From positions 1 to 64,000 of the forward strand of contig MU832104.1 of NCBI GenBank assembly GCA_029204225.1: a stretch of DNA of 64,000 bases, read 5' to 3'. Below, piece by piece: positions 45,173-57,084 of this stretch; position 1 is the stretch's first letter, and each line of letters opens with the position of its first letter. A model generated the notes under the pieces. It made no database searches, had not been told where the DNA came from, and saw only the letters and a program-made list of their open reading frames with translations. The DNA comes from Diphasiastrum complanatum. Its lineage: Eukaryota; Streptophyta; Lycopodiopsida; Lycopodiales; Lycopodiaceae. The position numbers and the translations under genes were made by a program.

Positions 45173-46333
45173 TGAAGAAACTAAAAGTTTCTATCCTTCA
45201 AAGCCTTAGTATTTTTATTAGTGTTTCCTTGCTGTTTTTCCTGAATGTTGCATTTTGAACTATGTTTCGCATAGTCTGCATTTTTGAACTGTTTCGTCGC
45301 ACACTTCGCAATTTTTGTTCATGAGAAAAATACATCACTAAGTCAAAAACACTTAGAAAATAATTCTGGCCAACTCTCCCAATACTGTCGCATTTTTTGC
45401 ATTTCGGGAATATGCGACACTGTCTTATAAATGCCTTAGAAATGTTTTCTGGCCTACTGTCGCATTTTTCGCATTTCGAAAAAAGTGACACAGTCTCTAA
45501 ATGCCTTAGAAAATATTGTTCAGGCCTGTCGCACTTTTTCGCCCTTCAAAAAAAAAGCGACACTATCGGGTTTCTCGCCCTTCGGAAAAAGCGACACTGT
45601 CTCCAAATGCCTTCTGGAAAAATGTGAAGGTGCCCTTAAAAATGCGACATTGCCCTTAAAATCGCGAAGGCGTCTTTTAGCAAAGTAATAAGGTCTGCAA
45701 CATCAAGTAACGAGCAGAAAGCGGCTGATGCACGGAGGACAGTGACAGGAAACCAGGATCAGTTTTGATTAAGCCTAATGCATTTCTTTTGATTAGAGCT
45801 TTAACTTAATCAGTTCCTTGGATTGATCACATAAAGGATCAATGAAGGATACAAAAAAAGGGGAAAGAGATCACGGATACAGAACAGACAAAACTGTAAA
45901 AGTTTTGAGATAGCTCCAGAGTGAGTTTACAGATTAGTGGTAGCTAGTCATATTACTCGTGAGAGAGAACATCTCTCTTGCACCAACGCGCTCATCTGGG
46001 GAAACAGACAATGCTCAAGAAAATATTATAAATTCAGTTCTGACAATAGAAGCGATTTCTACAATGCTTTGTTTTGTAATGTGTATGATCTGCAATATTG
46101 GAATACATGCTAGCAGTAGATAACTTTCTATTGTTGTTTTACTCAACATTATTTTTACAAGTTTAATTTTACAACAGATTGTCAGAGGCGATCTGGGGCT
46201 TGGAAGAGAATCAGACCGTAGTCAGTAGCAGTAGCTACGGCTACCAAGTCGGCTCTATCCGATCTTCATTTTTGGTTCAACCCGAGATCCCAACTTCTCA
46301 TCAGTGGTATCAAGGGGTGATTGATCCCGAACA
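45173..46333 (+). repeat. Copia LTR, + strand (3' LTR of the split element)
   Basis: It begins TGAAGAAACT after GAGAGGGAGC and ends CCCGAACA, about 1161 bp. It is the inverted counterpart of 37555-38737. The bases after it (TTTAG) do not look like a primer site, as expected for a 3' LTR. It contains four degenerate TGTCGCA/TGCGACA hairpins at about 45388-45597. Confidence 0.88.
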
Positions 46334-46739
46334 TTTAGATGGGTGGTTAATTCGTCATTGTACAAAACAACGTCGGGCAAAACAAAGGCAGAGATGAGCA
46401 GTATCTCCCACACGGGACTCCACTTATCATCAATGGTTGTCAATTACAGACTTATATCTCTGCTAAATGTGTTGTACATGTGGAGTTGCATGTCCAATCA
46501 TCCCTCAAGCATTAGAATGATAAAAGGCAATAGTGATTGGTGCATCATCAAGAGAAGGAATACTTGGCAAAGTAGGCGGACGGCCATGGGCAAGTAAGAA
46601 TGTAAAAACATTTGTGCTAGAACTGTTAGAGCTATTATGATGGTACTTGGCAAAACATAAATGTTGATCTCAATCACATCTAGTAGAAACAAAATGACAC
46701 AAGTAATACTCTAAGACACAATTAATGACCATAGATTGT

Positions 46740-48800
46740 GTGTTAGCATGTGAATGGTAAGTAGAACCTATAGTGGAACCTATGAGTATCTTGATATGCA
46801 AGATATGCATCAACTTGGTCAAGAATTCAGAAGTAAATTTGGTATCTCAATTCTTGAAAATGGATTGTGGAAGACCATGTAAGTGAGAAATATTTGAAAG
46901 AATAATGCAACCACACCACTTTTTTGACACGAATGAAATGAGTTTGATTGGACAACCTTCACCAAGCAAGAATCATGATTACGTTGGGTACAAAGAAGGC
47001 TAAGGATGAAGTCCATGGAGATATTCCAAGAAAACCATTATCATTAGCAACCAAGAAACTCAAAAACTCAATTTTGTATAACAAAGCCTACATTTAGACT
47101 GTTTGGCATATAAATGATGGAACACTGGTGAGTCAAGAGCAAGAAAATGTATTTGTAAATGGCATGCATGCACAACAAGAGTGATTTTTTTATTTATTTT
47201 TTTATCATTGAAATAGACAAGGACACATTGGCGAAGGAATGTAGAATATTGTTCGTGTCATTTTGGCAAGTAGGAAGGCCAATGGAAATACCAAAATGTA
47301 ACACTTTGAATTCAGATAGGTTGAAATGGGTACGAAAAACAGTTATGTACTCATTAGATCGATGCATACAGATTTAGTAATAATCAAAACAAAAGTCAAT
47401 TCATGGGAAACTATTATTTTTAATTTGGACCAATTTGTCAAAATGATTATCCATTTGGGTACAGGAATACTGGTTACAGATGATTAGTTTGTTTAGGCAA
47501 AGACATTCAATACCATCTTTCTTGTCAAAAAATGAAACAAGGGTACCAAAGGGCTAGGCCTAGAAACAATCAAGCCTTGGCATAACAAAGTACATACTTA
47601 ACACTAGACTTGATCACATTCAAATTTGGACATACGATATGAAGGATGTGAGACACAAGATCTATGTGATTGACATTTTGCAATGTCGATAGAAAAGACG
47701 ATTGCTTATCAACATAGAAAGATCATAAAGTATATGAGGCAAAGGTGGAGCAATAAGTGATAATGAATTATTTAAATCAAGTGATTGCGCCTGCTAGACG
47801 CATGAAAGTCGTGGGAAGGTTACACATGAACCGCTTGCCAGAGACAAGTTGGTATTCTTGCTAAGAACCAATCCAAGAAAAAAATATGTTGAATATCCTT
47901 GAGAAAAGAATAACATATGTCGTGTCAAATTCATTATCATAGATCCCAAAGGGGCAAATGAACCAACTCCAAGAATGTTGTCATATCATGTAATAGGAAA
48001 AATATAAAGATCTACCTAACCAATAAAATCTCAATTCAATACTTCAACTCTTGAAAATTATAAGTGCTAGGAAATATGAGAACTAACGACCTCCACCCAT
48101 AAAGGCTGAACTATATCAACTAGCATAGCCCGTGTGCAAGTGAGATCTTAAAGAAAAAATGAGGGTTGTTTGTATCAATCGATGCAATAAACTCACGACA
48201 AGTGATGTGCACCTAGAGGTGAATATGACATGGACTAGCTTACCAGCCCAAGTAGCTTCAGCAAGCTGAGTATGGCACTTAGCAGAATCAAAAGGATAAA
48301 AAAGGGTGTCAGTAGCCGGATCATCAACAAGTTGGAAGTAATGACAAATTTACAACAAGGTCATCAATAGTATCAATCTCATGAAAATAAACAACAGTGG
48401 TAGTAGGGGCCTAAGGACACTTGTGAACAATATGCTCTTGCAATTAAAATAGAAATGCTTCTAGCAAAATTTAGACATCTCAGTGATACTATAAGACAAG
48501 GAGCCATGAGAGGCTTGGGAATAGAAGAAGAAAAAGAACTAACAATAAGAGGAGACAAAACAACATGTCATGAGAAAGGGTGAGATATACAAACTTTGAA
48601 TTCTAGAAGGACCCTATAAAAAATACTACGCAGGAGAGAAAAACTCATTGGAATTTTTGAACAAAAAGTTTTTCATGTCTACGCACTCATATGAAATTTC
48701 TTAACCATGTCGGTCAGTTTTCTAGTCAACCTGGTCGTGTTATGTCATTTATTGATAGTTGTGATAATTTTAACCACCATTTCTTCCCAAGTATGCAAAA
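46740..48800 (-). pseudogene. heavily decayed Ty3/Gypsy element, - strand
   Basis: The best-preserved part is the integrase start, MDFILSLLCTQRNHDSCLV then a degraded NSFHSCQKS (47016-46930), matching the ISMDFI-LP-T motif of Gypsy integrases. The DNA just upstream on the - strand (47160-47017) retains an H2C2-like ICQTV and LVANDNGFLGIS. Farther up to about 48800 only scattered gag-like phrases remain. RT and RNase H can no longer be read, and no LTRs were identified. Very old. Confidence 0.6.
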
Positions 48801-51250
48801 TTTGAAAACCTTTCATGATCATGTCATAAAATAAGATGCACGTTTTTTTTATGGCATGAGGATGTAGTGAACACCAACTTTTTCACAAAACTATGAAGGG
48901 CAATAAATATTCAAGCATGTCTCTTATATGCTCTCATATAACATATGTAGTCTACAAAATAGTCATTTTATTGTAATATTTCAAAATTTGTTTATGATTT
49001 GTACAAGTTCTTCTAAGATGTCTAAATTTCATCTTCATATCTATCTCCTTGCAAAATTAGCTCCAATATTTCAAACAAAATATGAAAAGATCTTTGAAAT
49101 CAATGAATGTGTGCACCACAAAATGGATAACAAAACAAACTTGGACCTGTGAACTCAAGGAATTTTGTATCCATTGGATCCAAGCCTAATGCAACATTTG
49201 AACTTCAGTTCAGTTACTCGACACATCCTATCTGTGTGGACCAAATGGCTTTGATGGATCCTTTGAAAAGTTAAAATGTAGATTGTAAAACGAAATTGTT
49301 TGATTTTTGCTTATACTAAAAAGGAACACATGTTACTTAAAATCATGCAAGAGATTTAAAAATCTCCAAAAGGAAATATGTTCATTGCATAAGATTACAT
49401 TAGATTTTAACGAAGAGAATGAATTTTTTTTTTTTAAAATATAGAACAATTAAAATTAAAATAACAAGAGCCATTACGTAAATCATATGTACAATTCATA
49501 GATGTAGACAAAACAAGACAATAAAATGTCATAAACGTAAGCAACCAATATTAAAAGACATCAGTGACCTTTCTTCAAAACATGGATATCAAAATTAAAG
49601 TATTCAAACTTTTAAGTTTTCTTTTGGGCATTCTTTTGTTTACAATGAGTTTGTTTAGATTTTCTTGTTCATGTTGCTATTTAATCTTTAACTCCTATTT
49701 TTTTCTGGATCAGTGATAGTTGCACAACAAAATCTAAACAACAATTCAAGCTTAGGAAAATCTTTGGGTTCAATATTAAAGAGTAAGTCAGCACACTCTT
49801 ATTGAATAACAATAAATCTAAAAAACTGAATTCAAATTAGCAAAACTCGTAACAAGTCATGTTGGTAAGATTATAGTGTGGTAGTCATGGACTACTACCA
49901 TACACATGTACTACAAGACCTATATTCATTTGTTGGCCATAAGCATTTCAAATCATGTGCAAGCCTAAAGGCCTGCCTTTATGCATTTACTTTGCAACTG
50001 GTCGAGGCCTAACTGCTACTATTTTTGTTCCTAAGTGGGGGTCCTATCGAGGGGGCGCAAACCTTCCAGCAGGCTGCACAATTTTCCCTCGTGACCCTAA
50101 TTTAGATAGGTCAGGTCAAGCACATAGAAGCTTCATCTTAGGACTGTTGAGTATATAAGTCTTATGTACATTTTTTTTTCACCTTTGGATATTGGTATTT
50201 CTTGAGCTCTTCGTGGGAGACTCATCACTATTGCTTGTAAGGCTTAAGCTATTGACTACATGTGATGTACTTCAATCTTCTGTAGTAGAATATCACTGCT
50301 GCCTCATTTATGATCATCTTTGCTTCATTGATATTGATAACCTTCTCTCAGCTATGTTTGACCCCATATCAGAACCATGGAGGAGAGGGACAGCTAATTT
50401 TGAAATAGGCTCCTAAGCACATATCCAATTGAGATGGAGCTCAAAGGATCAGGACACGTGATTATGAACATTGGTGTCAGGGTTTTTGAATCTCTTGCTC
50501 AACTAGCCCCTGTGGATGTAAAAGGCAGGGAGCTTGATTCGTTTTTAGAAAGGTTAAAAATGTGTCCTTTGCTAAGGTAGAATAACATTTCACCTGATTG
50601 TTTCGTATCGTAAGCCTGATATTACTGAACATATTCATAATAGACCCTCTTCTTTATGGGCAGCAGGCTTTAGCAGAGTCTCAGCAATGATGTATGTCAT
50701 TCATTATTAAAATGTTTGCTTGTAAAATTAAATGAATGGTGGCAGCTGCATTTCAATAGACTTCATAAGAATATGTTCTTGATGCATAAAATCACCACAT
50801 GTTAGCAGTAAGTTGAAAGTGCTCAAAGCTTGTCCTAGGATCAAGCTTGAAAAGGAGCACTGATTTCTGCTATTTTCAAAGAATATGATTAACCGAGCAA
50901 TGTGCAATAAATAGACCAATGTTCATCAATATTCTTTGATTTAAAGATATGCTTACCATTGATAACAATGTCACAAGATTCTGCCTACCACCAATGGTGA
51001 TGGCATCTATTCACACAACTTCTGAAATTTCAATTGAGAAACTTTGTAAGCCTTAAGAAATAAGAAAAAAGGTGGTCTGTAATGTAGTTGATCACTGTTT
51101 GTTCTAATATGTCAGATAGACAGTTCTTTGTGTATGTACATGCACTTTTCAAAAAAAAATTATAAGTTTCTATACTAAGCTAGGACAGCATATTTAAAGC
51201 ATTCCAGCATCCACTCAAACTGCAAATAAATCAAAATCTGGAAACTGTGC
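48801..51250. other. AT-rich DNA with no gene recognised
   Basis: Short frames only, for example 67 codons at 49955-50158 with no family resemblance. It lies downstream of GET4 (which is on the - strand), and the part nearest 51600 is likely GET4 3' UTR. Confidence 0.45.
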
Positions 51251-51603
51251 AGCGGACCAAAAGCAGACATGCTGAATTGACCAGCATTGCATGTGCCCTG
51301 AAAGAAACAGTGTTTGTAGGTGAAAATTTGGTGATATAAGCTTTTTTGTACTAGCTCAAAGAATGGTGAGTCTCATTCATCGTGAGTTAGATTGAGACCC
51401 GATTAAAAGGTCGCAGAACATTTCTCCGTGATTGTATAGATGTGATTCTCGGCCTCAAAGTGCAGAGTGGTATCACATCATGAATCGGATGTTTGTGTGC
51501 ATCACATCAGCATCCCTGGCAGTTTCAGCACTGAGTGTTATCCACAACCTCAAGATGACTGATGAGTTGCAGAAAATCTTGAATGCACAAGGTCCAGAAG
51601 ATA

Positions 51604-52160
51604 TTAGTTGATGAACATCTGCAGAAGAAGTAGCTCAGGTTAGTGTGACAGATTTTCAACACGACATTGTCAACCAATTTCAACACATTATCATAAGCAA
51701 GGAATGCTTTTATTTGGAAAGCTAGTTGTTGTCATGTCGGTTCTGAAAAAGTGCTCACCTAAAGTCCTAATCAACTTGACTATCTTGAAAAGGGATCAAA
51801 AAACGAAATCTTAAGCAGACAGCCATCTACCTGCTGTAAACAGCAAAAGTTGCTATCTTTCATAAAACAAACCACCTCATAATCTCAAAAGGTGCCATAT
51901 ATGATTCATGAACATGGATATTGGACAGCCACCAACAAACATTGACCACTATTGGATAAGAAACTAAAAAAGAAACATGTCTGAAAATACCCGATAAGAG
52001 ACATTCAAATAAGAAACATGCTCTAAAATTTCATCTTATTTTGAGCTGGGCCTGCTTAGGCAAGTGCACATAAAGCCCTTTTGACCTCCTTCTAAATTTG
52101 GGGCCCAAAGTTTGAATATTGAACGTTTCAAACATCTTGGAAACCCAGCGAATGCTTCTG

Positions 52161-52243
<83 letters not shown>

Positions 52244-52993
52244 ATAAGGATGTCTTATATTGTCTAAAATGAGTTTTACACTGAAGGATGACATGGCAAA
52301 TCTACCATGAAACGTGAATGCCATTACCCCTACAAGAACTTGCATTCAAAGGTTTTAAGTATTCAACCATGATAAGAAATATCTTGTTAGAGAATGAGAT
52401 AGAGTAAGATAATATAGACAAGTTTATGCAAAGCAGTTCCCATCCTTCATATGACTCTCACGAAATAGAGCACTAGTTATTGGAGGCAAGCTTGAAAGGG
52501 ATGGCAAATAAACAAAGTCATGTGTTTTTATCTTGATCTTCTTATTGAGGACTTTATATTTCAAGAAACTTTCCAAAACATATAAATCTCATTCTCAAAG
52601 TAGAGGTAAAATTAATCACTCAGGAGTCAGCTATAATCTTTCCAGTATTTACTTCAAAATGTCCTTTTCTCCTTGGAAAAAAATCAAATATAGCAAAGAA
52701 TTAACCAAAGCAGCCTAGTCAACCCACCTTCATAATGTCTCCAAACATATTCTGGAAGCCACTTTTTCGACGAACCCCATAGAACTTCTCTGCTATGTCA
52801 TCGAGAAGCTACAAAAACGGATATCGACATGTCAGTATGTCATAAAAAACAATCACGGATCTGTGCAACTTTTAAGGCATGCTAGCACTTTGTGATGGGA
52901 CAACACACCTCATCCAATGAAGGATCACGTTCAATGCTCATCTTGTAATTCTCTCTTAGCATGCGGAACAAAGGTAATGCATCACGCTCTAAA
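51604..52993 (-). CDS. GET4: GET4, last three exons (partial gene)
   Basis: GET4 (TRC35 in animals) is a TPR-like scaffold in the cytosolic pathway that hands tail-anchored membrane proteins to GET3 for ER insertion. Exon 52993-52909 encodes LERDALPLFRMLRENYKMSI then ERDPSLDE. Exon 52808-52728 encodes LLDDIAEKFYGVRRKSGFQN then MFGDIMK. These two exons are phase-compatible and match the conserved GET4 C-terminus in length and sequence. Both are bounded by AG and GT. A candidate last exon starts at 51618 (CTTCTGCAG acceptor) with MFIN and a stop at 51606-51604; this final piece is inferred. The upstream 250 or so residues are not within 11 kb to the right, so the preceding intron is very large. 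No damage is seen, so the gene is probably functional. Confidence 0.82.
51619..52727 (-). other. GET4 last intron
   Basis: About 1.1 kb between the exon ending ATGAAG/GTGGGT and the proposed terminal exon. It contains a (GA)38 run and no transposon I recognise. Confidence 0.5.
52164..52240. repeat. (GA)38 microsatellite
   Basis: Uninterrupted dinucleotide run inside the GET4 intron. Confidence 0.97.
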
Positions 52994-53056
52994 CTGTATC
53001 ATTGAGGAACAAGCCAAGGAATGTTAGTGCACATAAAAGGACTAGCTATTGACAAA

Positions 53057-53058
<2 letters not shown>

Positions 53059-53122
<64 letters not shown>
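53059..53122. repeat. (AG)32 microsatellite
   Basis: Uninterrupted run just upstream of a GET4 exon (- strand gene). Confidence 0.97.
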
Positions 53123-53123
<1 letters not shown>

Positions 53124-53470
53124 CTTTCATTGCTATCTTTAAGACCTATGGTATATAATACACACATGTACATGTAACAACAAGTAAGAGTAAGTGAAAT
53201 AAATCCTAAAGCTAGACTAGGCTAAATGATTTCTAGATGTTATACATTAGCCATCCAATTGTAAAAGCCCAAATATGTTCATGCTAACAGAGTTGTGTAC
53301 ACAAATAGAAATAGAACAAATTAGATGTATTTAGAAATCTACCAATGATCATGAGGCTCTATCGTATTGTACATGTCAAAAGCATACACTCCATGCAATG
53401 CTTATGGCAATTGACATACACTGCTAAATATATGCAAAATCTGTAAAAACTTGATATAAAAACTAACGCT

Positions 53471-53815
53471 ATCCATAGAATGACTAATAGTCAAAGAGGT
53501 TTCACTAAGTATTGTCTACTTGAATTAGTTAAGTACAAAACAAAACAAGATAAAGTACAAGACTGAAGTACTACACATCATTCATCATAATGATGACACA
53601 AGTCTTGAAGAAAGAAGTCTATTATAAAGGTACTAAAGTACAATGATATCAAGTACAAAAATGGTAGCATAACAATGCTATCCTAGATTCTATACTAGCT
53701 TGCTACTAGGGCCTCTTTTTATAGATTTTTCTCTCTCTAGCTCTACCTACCACCACCTACCACTAGGCACATAGTCCTAGGATAAAGGCTACTAGATTGT
53801 ACTGTGATAGTTTAG
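53471..53815 (-). repeat. LTR-like repeat, - strand (copy 1)
   Basis: On the - strand a promoter-like TATAAAAAGAGG (about 53723-53712) is followed by sequence shared with 63778-64000. The shared part ends at TTCTATGGA. The alignment covers at least 220 bp at roughly 85% identity by eye. It may be a solo LTR or one end of a large element. Confidence 0.6.
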
Positions 53816-54132
53816 TTCCGTATAGAAGGCTGTGAGTGTCTTGATTCGTTGTCTGAAGTGTTTCCAGGGGCAGATTCGGCTGATTTTTTGAACTCTGCAG
53901 ATTGAACAAAGACTATTGTACCTAAACAGTCTGAATGGTTCGCAAAGAAGGATGTAAAGTACTGTTTTTCACTATAGAAGTCATTATTTGCTAATTTAGG
54001 CAATTTTAGTAGTTTCTTGATTAATTTTTAGGTTTTTTGGCCTAAATCAAGAAGACTACTATTTTTAACAACTAAAGTACGGTTTGTAGAAAAATGTAGC
54101 ACAATAAATTCTATTTTTGGCTATTGCTCATG
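53816..54132. other. AT-rich DNA, nothing recognised
   Basis: Presumed GET4 intron. Confidence 0.4.
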
Positions 54133-54466
54133 ATACTTGCAGCGGAACGCGTTCCGCTGCATGGAACGTTCCAGAACGCTCGTTCTAGAATGCTAGCATT
54201 CCGGACAGTGGAATGCTGTCTGGAACACTTTTTTTTAAGCTTTTTCTTTTTGAAAAATTCAAAAAGAAACACTTAATACATTAAAAAAAAAAAACCTGAT
54301 TAGCAGTACCAAAAAACTGATGTACTGCGTAAAAAAATTTATGTTAAAAAATCTGTTTTTTTACAAAAATTAAAAAAAAAAAACTGATGCGCATGTTCCG
54401 GGAAACCCTAATGGGATTTCCCGAAACGTGTTCTTGAACGTGTTCCGGAATGCCCCATGCAACTAT
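54133..54466. mobile_element. palindrome-rich, hAT-like miniature element
   Basis: 334 bp. The ends are ATAcTTGCAgcGG and (inverted) ATAgTTGCAtgGG. The flanks are TGCTCATG (54125-54132) and GGCTCATG (54467-54474), an 8-bp duplication with one mismatch, as for hAT elements. The left arm has a perfect 22-bp palindrome at 54139-54160 (GCAGCGGAACG and its complement), TGGAACGTTCCA and GAATGCTAGCATTC. The right arm has TTCCGGGAAA/TTTCCCGAA and GTTCCGGAA. The core is A/T runs. It codes for nothing. Confidence 0.72.
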
Positions 54467-54474
54467 GGCTCATG

Positions 54475-56195
54475 CTTACTTTTTTGGCAAAATTCCAAGA
54501 ATTGCAAGCAGTAGAAACTGCACTTAAAGTTTTTGCTATACGTAAAAGGTCTACAATACCAATGGGTTTGGGGGGAGCTTAACACTGATTAACCCGATTT
54601 CATGTGATTCCTTAAATGATAATTGTTATCACCTGACGACCTTGGACGATGTCACATGAATGGTTCATAAAATTGTTTTCTATTATATGGTAACTCTTCC
54701 TTGAAAAATCAATAAATCCTTTTCTGATTATATGGGTCGATTCTATAAGAGGTAACAAAGAAAATCTTTGGATAAGTCATTCAGATGTATGTGTTGGGTC
54801 ATTAACTGTATTAAGTTACACGATGCAACACATATTTTTGACTTTCAAGATTTTTCAAAGTTCTTCTTTAAACTTCTCTTTTGCCATATCTAGACTGATA
54901 TGCACCTCCTGGAAACTCACGTAGTTTCCTATTAAAAGGGGGAGAAGTAGGTGGATAGAAAGTTATCTCCGAGAAATATCTATAACATTGATCCCAGGAC
55001 GAATCCTTAATATGTATAGATGAAAGACCCGTTTCTAGAATTAGGATCGATAGATATATTTTGGAATCTTCTAAAGATTGTGGTGATATCTAGTTAGAAG
55101 ATGTAAGGGAAGGAAAATTAGAAGACATTCTTGTAGTAGACAAGTTACTGATGACGAATATGATCAATTTGTATCAGAACTAGAGAGTTCTATTATAAGA
55201 AATGGTTTGATCCTTGTGGTTGTGATCAGCTTGATCTTAGTAAGAACTAGGATCTGAGTTGATGCAAGAAATGAAATTCCCTCCAACATTATATTCTTTG
55301 AAATAATCTCCAATGGAGATTTTGGTTACAAAATAGCACTCTTTGAGTAATATTATCTCTTAGAGTTAACTAGGTTACACGATTCTCAGTTAAAAAAGTG
55401 TTGCTTGTAGTTTGAGTGAGATCTGTAGAGACATGCTATGTAGTGAATCATTGTGAGATCATGTTTTCTTTGCACAACTATGGATCTACAATGAATATGC
55501 ATGCATAAACTAGTAAAACATAGGCATATTGATGAGAATTGTTTGAATACAATTACTCTAGGTTAATAATGATTTCTTGATGAGAATTACTTATTGACCT
55601 AGAATGGGTTTAGAATCAGATTGAATGTGGTGTTTAAATTGGAACCCACACCTAAGCATTCCAATATTTCTAAATCAGGTACAACTAACCGGATTAGGAG
55701 CGTTACTTCTGAGTTAGTTGGTTTAAATCACAGAGTATCACACTCAGTGATACTGTAATTTATTTGTATTGCGCTTATAAGTCACAACTTTTATGAGTCA
55801 TTTTTGGATTCATTTAGAGGGCTACGTGCATAGGATACCTGAGAAATTTAAAGGATGGGAATCTATCTTGGAAACTCAGATGGAGTTGGATAGTTGATGT
55901 AAGCCAAAAGTCACAACTTCTCGTAAAGAAGTTCTAGTGAATCTTTTAAGTTATTTTAGATAAAAACTAAAGAGTAATAGAATCTAGACGTACTCTGGAT
56001 TGGACCCTAACTTTGGAATGACACTTTGTGCCATGTCTAGAGTAAGGAAATTTTGAGGATTAGGCATCGTAAAGTGAGTGATTAAAATCCGAAACTTTCC
56101 TTGTGGAAACTACTTTTTAGTGAAACTCATGTGTCTTCTAAGAATAATAATATTCATGTTCTCTTATTATTGAGTATAGAATAAAGACCCGATGA
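54475..56195. other. unrecognised AT-rich DNA left of the fold-back
   Basis: No readable frame. The phrase AAAGGGGGAGAAG at 54936-54948 resembles a Copia purine tract, but no LTR pair or domain supports it. Confidence 0.35.
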
Positions 56196-56245
56196 GTTCT
56201 ACTAAGTCCCATGTGCTAAACATAGCACATGGGACTTAGTAGAAC
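56196..56245. repeat. 23-bp perfect fold-back with 4-base loop
   Basis: Arms 56196-56218 and 56223-56245 are exact inverted copies separated by AACA. The right arm is the coding start of the Copia RT fragment (STWDLVE); the left arm is its inverted duplicate. Confidence 0.97.
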
Positions 56246-57077
56246 CACCAATTGGCAAGAAACCCATTGGTTGCAAATGGGTATACAGGACTAAGTACCA
56301 TGCAGATGGAAGTATAGCAAAGCACAAGGCAAGATTGGTGATCAAAGGGTATGCACAAAGTAAAGGCATCGACTATGAGGAGACCTTTGCGCCGGTCTGT
56401 AAGTGGAATACTCTATGTCTACTTGTTGCTTTAGCTTCACATTTTGGTTGGCCTTTGCATCAGATGGATGTGAAATCTGCTTTTCTAAATGGTGAGTTAG
56501 AAGAAGAAGTGTTCATGGATCAACCTGAAGGCTTTGTAGCGAAGGGATAGGAAAATTAAGTATGTCGCTTGAAGAAAGCGCTTTATGGTCTTAAACAGGC
56601 ACCACGATGCTTACTTTCGTTCAAAGGGGATGGTGAGAACACATTATGATCCAAATCTATATGTCTTATGCTTTGATGGTATGGTTGCTTTGATTGCTCT
56701 TTATGTTGATTACTTGATTATTACGGGAAATAATCAAGAGATGATAGACATGATCAAGAAAGACCTCATGGAACAATTCGAGAAAGGCACTTCAGATTAT
56801 GGCTTGATTTACAGGAAGCATGATGGTTTACCTGAGTTGTGTGGCTATGTGGATGCGGATTGGGGAGGTGACTATGATGATCGTAGATCCACCACAGGGT
56901 ATGTATTCCAGGTTTGTGGTAGTTGCTTTTCCTGGTCTAGTAAAAAGCAAAGTACAATTTCTCTATCCACCACAGAAGCAGAGTATAAGGCAATGTGTAG
57001 TGCAGCACAGGAAGCTATATGGTTAAGACAAATCTTGGAAGTTGGCATGAAGCAGAAAAATCCCACGACATTACATC
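56223..57077 (+). pseudogene. Copia RT and RNase H fragment, + strand
   Basis: STWDLVEPPIGKKPIGCKWV opens RT, followed by KARLVIKGYAQSKGIDYEET, MDVKSAFLNGELEEEVF and LKKALYGLKQAP. Frameshifts follow, then HYDPNLYVLCFDG and LYVDYLIITGNN, in which the catalytic YVDD reads YVDY. After DLMEQFE the sequence jumps directly to the RNase H domain (GYVDADWGGDYDDRRSTTGY, STTEAEYKAMCSAAQEAIWL), so about half of the RT C-terminus is deleted. It ends at KNPTTLH, where the - strand element begins. Confidence 0.88.
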
Positions 57078-57084
57078 TCCCATG

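Noticed and set aside
49955-50158. 67-codon + frame
   Set aside because: No known motif and no neighbouring exon.
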